Source of the DNA: Rubripirellula sp.
Lineage (GTDB): Bacteria > Planctomycetota > Planctomycetia > Pirellulales > Pirellulaceae
Direction: 5' to 3'
NCBI GenBank assembly: GCA_028823035.1
Contig: JAPKCI010000034.1
Span: forward strand, 1-39,638
Length of the DNA: 39,638 nt
The notes beneath the pieces were generated by a model, which had not been told where the DNA came from, searched no databases, and was given only the letters and a program-made list of their open reading frames with translations. The position numbers and the translations under genes were made by a program. Each line of letters begins with the position of its first letter. Within the stretch, counting starts at the first letter, position 1. Positions 35,238 to 39,638 of the stretch are shown here, one piece after another.

Positions 35238-35724
35238 ACGTTCGTCACTTTATTTTGATTGAGAGCCTGTGACCGTGTTGAGTCAACGTTAGTATACGGC
35301 TAGAAAAATTTGGATCGGGCGGGGAGGCTCACGCCAGTCTTAACCAATTGCCTTGAATTCAAATATTGCCCGCCCCTGTCAGTTTCAAATCAAGCCGATT
35401 CAACAGGCGGAGATGATCTCTCGATACGTTTGTCATCAGAAAGGGAATGAATGGACACTGTTACGTCAATTGTTGTCTAGGGCTTATGCGTTAGTGTCGG
35501 TGGGCCTTTAGCATTGCTTGGCTTCTTTCACTTTTTCTTCCCAGAATCAGCTTGGTCGGTGTACCGAGGATGGGGCAAGCTTTGGAACGCAGACCCGCAG
35601 GAAATTGCACCAGCCTACAACTCGGGCTTTGCCATGCGAGTGGTCGGATTTACCTGTGGAACTGGTGGTGTCTTCATCTGCGCGATCCCGAAGGTCTTTG
35701 GCTTTTGATACTGGGCGATTAACG
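35238..35724. other. Intergenic region with one doubtful small ORF
   Basis: A 487-nt gap between the dioxygenase gene and the sulfatase gene stop. Apart from the 64-codon frame listed separately, no repeat, hairpin or motif stands out. Confidence 0.55.
35514..35708 (+). CDS. Possible small membrane protein (64 residues), TTG start
   Basis: The frame reads FFHFFFPESAWSVYRGWGKL, then PAYNSGFAMRVVGFTCGTGGVFICAIPKVFG, with two hydrophobic segments and a W-x-x-x-RGW plus glycine-rich second helix. This layout resembles small two-helix bacterial membrane proteins of the DUF6199 kind, a weak impression. No ATG lies in frame between the upstream stop (35478-35480) and the TTG at 35514, so either a TTG start is used or the gene has lost its 5' end. 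It would follow the dioxygenase gene by 276 nt. Confidence 0.4.
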   Translation: MLGFFHFFFPESAWSVYRGWGKLWNADPQEIAPAYNSGFAMRVVGFTCGTGGVFICAIPKVFGF

Positions 35725-37209
35725 CTATTTCTTACCGAGTGGATCGCCGCTGCTCTCCATCCAATTCTCTAAGGCAGCCATCAATTGATCTGCTGTGTTC
35801 TGGTGTGCGGGGTCTCCGATCAAGTCATTGGTTTCCCATGAATCCTTTTCAAGGTCAAACAGCTGTCGCCGACCGCTATGTGTGTAGTACAGCAGTTTGT
35901 GGTTTCCCTCACGAACAGCACGCACGCCGTTGGGTACTTTGACGTTGGGCATGTAGGCACCAAACAGTTGTGGCTGTCCTTTGCCTTTCCCGATCATTAC
36001 GTCATGGAAATCAAACTTCTGTGTGTAGTCAGGCGCCCGAATGCCTGCCAGCTTTGCAAGAGTGGGGTAAATGCCATGCAGGTAGGCAAAGCCATCTCTG
36101 GATTCGCCTGATGGCACACCGGGGCCTGCGATGATCATGGGAACTCGCCACGATCCATCGTAGAGATTTTGTTTTCCCATCAAGCCGTGTTCGCCGACAG
36201 AAAGTCCGTGATCAGCCGTGAACAAAACGATCGTATTCTTGAGTTGCCCCAGCTGATCAAGTTTGTTCAGAAGTTGTCCAATTCGGTCATCGATTTGTGC
36301 GCACATCGCCAAATAGATTGCTCGCTCGCGACGTACAGTTTCCGGACTGTGTGGTGGCTTGTAGACCATTTCGTCCCGAACCAACATGTCACCGTTATCA
36401 AAAGGGTGGATCGATTGGTAATTGGGTGGCTCGTACACATTCTTGAAACGAGCGATGATTTCAGCGGGAACGTGACGGGGATCATGGGGCGCATTCGTTG
36501 ATACGTACATCATGAATGGCTTTTCCTTGTTCCATGTTGAATCAAGAAAGTCTTCGGCGGCGTCATAGAAAACGTCGGTGCTCCAACCCGTGGTCTGATG
36601 CTTTTCCACTTTGCCGGGGCCAGCAATCCGCTGGCAGGTGGGATTCATCATCCCGATTTCAATTGCATTATCTTTAGCGCCACCTCGGTCACGTTGATTG
36701 AAGGGAAGCATTCCGCCCGTGATCGCCTCTGCATGGTCAAACGATCGAAGCAGGGCGGCATTTCCGTTATGCCATTTTCCCGTTCCAAAAGTCTGCCAGC
36801 CCTCTTCGCGAAATTGTTCCGGAAACAACTTGTCAGCAGTGTTCAGATTTGCTGGTCCGGCGTATGCGAGTTGATTGGGTGTGACGGACCAAAGCGGTCG
36901 CCCAGTCAATATCATCGCACGACTGCAGGTGCAGATCGCACCGCTAAAGGCACCTTGATGAACGGTGTTTTGCATCACTGTGCCGCGTCTTGCCAAGGCA
37001 TCAATATTTGGAGTGATGGCTTGCATGCCTCCCGTCGCGGTCACGCAGCGACGGCTCATGTCGTCTGTCATCAAAATCAGGATGTTGGGTCGCTGTGACG
37101 CCACCGTTGATCTTGTAGCGGGTTGCTGCCCCACAGCTAGTTTGGGATGACTCCCCATCCCGGCGATCAAGTAGATGGCAGTTAAAAAAAATGCAAGCGA
37201 TTTCGGCAT
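35725..37209 (-). CDS. Exported sulfatase with an unusual CxCxR active-site motif
   Basis: A 494-residue member of the type I sulfatase/alkaline-phosphatase superfamily, hydrolysing sulfate esters, with a signal peptide ending near VGQ (about 27). Metal and substrate residues: ILMTDDM (Asp49, Asp50), GTGKWH (Lys and His), APHDPRH, and FTADHGLSVGEHG. The formylglycine site reads CTCSRAMILTGR (Cys93 to Arg104): Cys93 and Arg97 are in place, but the residue at +2 is Cys rather than Pro or Ala. The C-terminal sub-domain (VREGNHKLLYYTHSGRRQLFDLEKDSWETNDL) is standard. It faces the sialidase across a structured intergenic region, which suggests shared regulation on sulfated or sialylated glycans. 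Confident family call; substrate unknown. Confidence 0.93.
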   Translation of the reverse strand: MPKSLAFFLTAIYLIAGMGSHPKLAVGQQPATRSTVASQRPNILILMTDDMSRRCVTATGGMQAITPNIDALARRGTVMQNTVHQGAFSGAICTCSRAMILTGRPLWSVTPNQLAYAGPANLNTADKLFPEQFREEGWQTFGTGKWHNGNAALLRSFDHAEAITGGMLPFNQRDRGGAKDNAIEIGMMNPTCQRIAGPGKVEKHQTTGWSTDVFYDAAEDFLDSTWNKEKPFMMYVSTNAPHDPRHVPAEIIARFKNVYEPPNYQSIHPFDNGDMLVRDEMVYKPPHSPETVRRERAIYLAMCAQIDDRIGQLLNKLDQLGQLKNTIVLFTADHGLSVGEHGLMGKQNLYDGSWRVPMIIAGPGVPSGESRDGFAYLHGIYPTLAKLAGIRAPDYTQKFDFHDVMIGKGKGQPQLFGAYMPNVKVPNGVRAVREGNHKLLYYTHSGRRQLFDLEKDSWETNDLIGDPAHQNTADQLMAALENWMESSGDPLGKK

Positions 37210-37663
37210 TGAATTCGTTCAGCAGAGATGGAGGAAATGTCAGACGACTGGGGCAGGCGTCAATCAATCGAAATGTCGTGCCTCCACGAGGCACAAGCAT
37301 GCTGATATCAGCAACGGTGGTGTCATCGAAGACACCACTGTGGCATCTTAACTGCTTTGCTCCATTGGATCATTATCGAAATGCCAAAATCGCTACCAGA
37401 AGGTTCCAGACAGTTGAATCGATCAACGTAGTCATAAACCCTGTTGGGATTTTTGTTCCACCGGGAAATCCTGGATGACCTCAGAACAAGGACAGGCACC
37501 AATCACAATTGATGTTAAAAACCGAAATGCAAGGTAGAATGTCAGTCGATTCATCGACGCGGAAAGTGTTGACGGATCCAGCAAGGGACGGTTCCGCTCA
37601 CTTCACTCCACAGACGGTCTGGTTCCGCACCGAGGCCCCAGCGACTCGCAGGAAAGAACACCA
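37210..37663. other. Divergent promoter region of sulfatase and sialidase
   Basis: A 454-nt gap between divergent genes. Three closely spaced perfect palindromes occupy 37278-37338 (listed separately), nearer the sulfatase side. The sialidase start is preceded by a Shine-Dalgarno-like GCAGGAAAG about 8 nt upstream of its ATG. No other gene is recognisable here. Confidence 0.7.
37278..37338. promoter_or_regulatory. Cluster of three perfect palindromes
   Basis: GTGCCTC-CAC-GAGGCAC (37278-37294, 7-bp stem); GCTGATATCAGC (37301-37312, a 12-bp uninterrupted palindrome); GTGGTGTC-ATCGAA-GACACCAC (37317-37338, 8-bp stem). All lie within 61 nt, 69-129 nt upstream of the sulfatase start and about 325 nt upstream of the sialidase start. 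They could be a folded 5' leader, operators or a pair of terminators. No match to a known riboswitch was recognised. Confidence 0.8.
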
Positions 37664-38815
37664 ATGAAAATCGTGAACGTGCTTCTGATCACGTGGTTGA
37701 CCAGCATTGCGACGTACGCCCAGCAGGACCGCCGCTTCGTAGTGATTCATAGCCAGGGCGAAGATAACTGCCATACGTTTCGGATTCCCGGTATCGCGGT
37801 CACCAATAAAGGAACGTTGCTGGCGGTTTACGACATGCGTTATCGTAGTCGTCGCGACCTGCAGGGTCACATGGACATTGGATTGTCGCGTTCGACCGAT
37901 GGGGGCAAAACATGGGAATCACCTCGTCCGATCATGGACATGGGCACGCAGGGTGGTTTGCCCGAGGATCAGAACGGTTGCTCTGATCCAAATGTGCTTG
38001 TTGACAAGACGACCGGCGAAATATTTGTCAGCGCCGTATGGACCCACGGAAAGCCGGGGACGCACCAATGGCGCGACAAAGGTTCTGAGCCAGGGTTGAA
38101 ACTGAGCCAGTCTTCTCAGTTCATGGTGGTGCGATCCAAAGACGACGGAATGACTTGGACGACCCCCGAAAACTGGACAACAAAGCTCAAAAACCCTGCT
38201 TGGTATCTGTTTGCCCCGGCGCCCGGAAATGGAATCACTTTGAGCGATGGTACGTTGGTCATGCCCACCGACGGGCGTGACGAAACAGGTTCGCCATTTT
38301 CGAACCTGATGTGGAGCAGGGATCACGGCCAGACATGGACGCTTTCCAGTCCAGCGAGATCCGATACCAATGAATGTGCCGTTGCCGAACTTTCAAACGG
38401 TGATCTGATGTTGAACATGCGTGACAACCGAAACCGAAACGACAAAACGGAAACGAACGGGCGGGCAGTCAGCGTAACGAGTGACCTTGGTACTTCATGG
38501 AAAGTGCATTCCTCAGACCATGGAAGTCTTCCCGAGCCAGTGTGCATGGCCAGTTTGATTTCCCACAAGCTGGACGACGGACGCACCGTTTTGTTCTTCT
38601 CCAATCCACGGACTAACTCGAAGCGGAGAAAAATGACTGTGCAAATGAGCATGGATGACGGGAAAACCTGGAACAAAAAGATCCTGTTGGATGAGACGGG
38701 GGGAGCCTACAGTTCACTGGTCATGGTCAATGATCAAACTCTTGGAATCCTGTACGAATCATCTCGAGCGGACATGGTGTTCCAGACGATCAAACTCCAG
38801 GAATTTGGACTTTGA
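37664..38815 (+). CDS. Exported exo-alpha-sialidase (GH33-like)
   Basis: A 383-residue secreted sialidase that would remove terminal sialic acids from glycans. The signal peptide ends at TYA-QQ (about 19). The arginine triad is visible as FRIP (Arg40), NMRD (Arg253) and NPR (Arg316). Asp65 in RRDLQGHMDIG is the likely acid/base. Glu237 (NECAVAEL) and Tyr349 (GAYSSLVM) form the nucleophile pair, with a further YE at 364-365. Five Asp boxes of the S-x-D-x-G-x-T-W type sit at about 77-84, 158-165, 218-225, 273-279 and 329-336, as in a six-bladed propeller. A good ribosome-binding site (GCAGGAAAG) precedes the ATG. It is divergent from the sulfatase gene. The sialidase call is firm; specificity is open. 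Confidence 0.93.
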   Translation: MKIVNVLLITWLTSIATYAQQDRRFVVIHSQGEDNCHTFRIPGIAVTNKGTLLAVYDMRYRSRRDLQGHMDIGLSRSTDGGKTWESPRPIMDMGTQGGLPEDQNGCSDPNVLVDKTTGEIFVSAVWTHGKPGTHQWRDKGSEPGLKLSQSSQFMVVRSKDDGMTWTTPENWTTKLKNPAWYLFAPAPGNGITLSDGTLVMPTDGRDETGSPFSNLMWSRDHGQTWTLSSPARSDTNECAVAELSNGDLMLNMRDNRNRNDKTETNGRAVSVTSDLGTSWKVHSSDHGSLPEPVCMASLISHKLDDGRTVLFFSNPRTNSKRRKMTVQMSMDDGKTWNKKILLDETGGAYSSLVMVNDQTLGILYESSRADMVFQTIKLQEFGL

Positions 38816-38924
38816 TCCAAGGCTCATGTGTTGCTGTTGTCTCGCGATAACCAAGGTTGCTTTTGGGCAGACGGTCGTGTTTGGCTCGACGAGCAGCAGC
38901 CAACAGCAGGCAGGCGATCCCGTG

Positions 38925-39638
38925 TCAATTCACAGGCAGGCGAATGTTTGCGGTGACAGGAGAGTGGTCTGAGGGGTAACGCCCATCCCGTTTTGTTCGA
39001 ATAATCGATGCGTTGCTCACTTCCGCCTCGGGTCGAACGAAGATGTAATCGATTTTCTTGCCGTCTGCGCGGCCTTCAAATCCACCTCCTGTACCCACTG
39101 CTTTCTCATCCGGGTGCAGTTTGCGGAAGGTGTCAATGAGAGTGACTGGGCAATCCGGCAGAGTGGTTTCTTTACCTTTCAGGTACAGAACTACAGCATT
39201 GTCCTCGTCGGCATTGAAGTCACCGGTGAGTAGAAATGGGTCCTTGTGCCCTCGGTCGTTGATTCGTTGTGCAATCAGTTGTGCTGATTTCAGGCGGGCG
39301 TTTTGCGACTGATGGTCGAAGTGGGTGTTGTAAACATAGAAACACTGATCCGTGTTCTTGTCCTTCAGCCGAACCCAGGTGCAGATTCTCAAATAACGGT
39401 TGCCCCAGTGCCGGGACTTCACCTCAGGTGTGTCCGATAACCAGAACGTACCTGAATCCAATGCCGTGAAGCGAATGCCGCGATAAAGGATCGCCGAGTA
39501 TTCACCTTTCGTGTCGCCGTCCCGGCCCTCGCCAACTTCCTGAAACTCCGGTAACTGTTTGCGTAGGTCATCCAATTGGAATCGAAAGGCTTCCTGCAAA
39601 CCTACCACGTCGAGTTTTGCGTCACGGATGACGTCTGC
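38925..39638 (-). CDS. Endonuclease/exonuclease/phosphatase-family protein, 5' end outside the window
   Basis: Partial gene running off the right edge: the frame stays open to the last base, where it reads ADVIRDAKLD followed by VVGLQEA, so the GTG at 39608 is an internal Val codon and not a start. About 237 residues are visible, all from the metal-dependent EEP fold: GLQEA (the conserved Glu), YNTHFDHQS, LTGDFNADED, KIDYIFV and SDHSPVTANI. Only the N-terminal strand and any signal peptide are missing. Members act on nucleic acids, inositol phosphates or phospholipids; here the substrate cannot be told. It is convergent with the sialidase gene, 109 nt away. Confidence 0.92.
   Translation of the reverse strand, partial: ADVIRDAKLDVVGLQEAFRFQLDDLRKQLPEFQEVGEGRDGDTKGEYSAILYRGIRFTALDSGTFWLSDTPEVKSRHWGNRYLRICTWVRLKDKNTDQCFYVYNTHFDHQSQNARLKSAQLIAQRINDRGHKDPFLLTGDFNADEDNAVVLYLKGKETTLPDCPVTLIDTFRKLHPDEKAVGTGGGFEGRADGKKIDYIFVRPEAEVSNASIIRTKRDGRYPSDHSPVTANIRLPVN

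Noticed and set aside
38907-38943. Direct repeat CAGGCAGGCGA at 38907-38917 and 38933-38943 around the end of the EEP-family gene
   Set aside because: It is only 11 bp, with copies 26 bp apart, between convergent genes. There is no integrase, transposase or tRNA nearby to suggest an attachment site.
1-39638. tRNA, rRNA, insertion sequence or prophage genes
   Set aside because: No cloverleaf-like segments, rRNA motifs, transposase, integrase or phage structural genes were recognised on either strand by reading; a tRNA scan was not possible.

Overview
The window looks like a chromosomal segment of a planctomycete, most likely a marine Pirellulaceae-type bacterium. This is a recognition-based call: no rRNA or marker gene is present. 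The signs are three gene pairs encoding planctomycete cytochrome c/DUF1549/DUF1553 proteins with DUF1501 proteins, a giant PVC-type heme-binding dehydrogenase-like protein, CotH/lamin-tail proteins, an SGNH-DUF1080 fusion, a sulfatase and a sialidase. Gene order is loose, ribosome-binding sites are weak, and most products carry export signals.

Layout. 1-429 holds no gene I can support. 430-10329 (minus strand) carries a CotH-family protein, a larger lamin-tail/CotH protein whose kinase-like fold is interrupted by an unrelated domain, and a 1702-residue fusion of a polysaccharide-deacetylase-like domain, FG-GAP-like repeats, a PVC-type propeller, helical repeats, a c-type heme site and a carbohydrate-binding-like tail. 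10330-10897 is a divergent intergenic region with a six-copy 15-bp tandem repeat. 10898-15878 (plus) is the first DUF1553/DUF1501 pair, the divergent one. 15968-18541 (minus) holds a membrane-anchored TAXI-type solute-binding protein without its TRAP permease and a membrane protein resembling a K+-channel pore without the selectivity filter. 18806-20194 (plus) is an SGNH-DUF1080 fusion. 20349-24621 (minus) holds a phosphatidylserine decarboxylase and a large unrecognised secreted protein. 24918-29541 and 30461-34255 (minus) are the second and third DUF1553/DUF1501 pairs, each with only 6-7 nt between the genes. 34422-35237 (plus) is a phytanoyl-CoA dioxygenase-like enzyme, followed by a doubtful small membrane ORF. 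35725-37209 (minus) is a sulfatase, 37664-38815 (plus) a sialidase, and the right edge cuts an endonuclease/exonuclease/phosphatase-family gene.

How it fits together. Seven CXXCH heme sites lie in four exported proteins, beside sulfatase, sialidase, deacetylase-like and 3-keto-glycoside-hydrolase-like domains. I infer a region devoted to periplasmic or surface oxidation and breakdown of complex, probably sulfated or sialylated, glycans. The DUF1553 cytochromes would feed electrons onward while the Tat-exported DUF1501 partners act on the same substrate. No substrate is known from the sequence.

A second theme is small-scale sequence dynamics. Short tandem repeats with 15- or 19-bp periods sit at gene boundaries at several places, one of them coding inside a signal peptide. 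Several intergenic gaps hold perfect inverted repeats, the densest being the sulfatase/sialidase divergent region.
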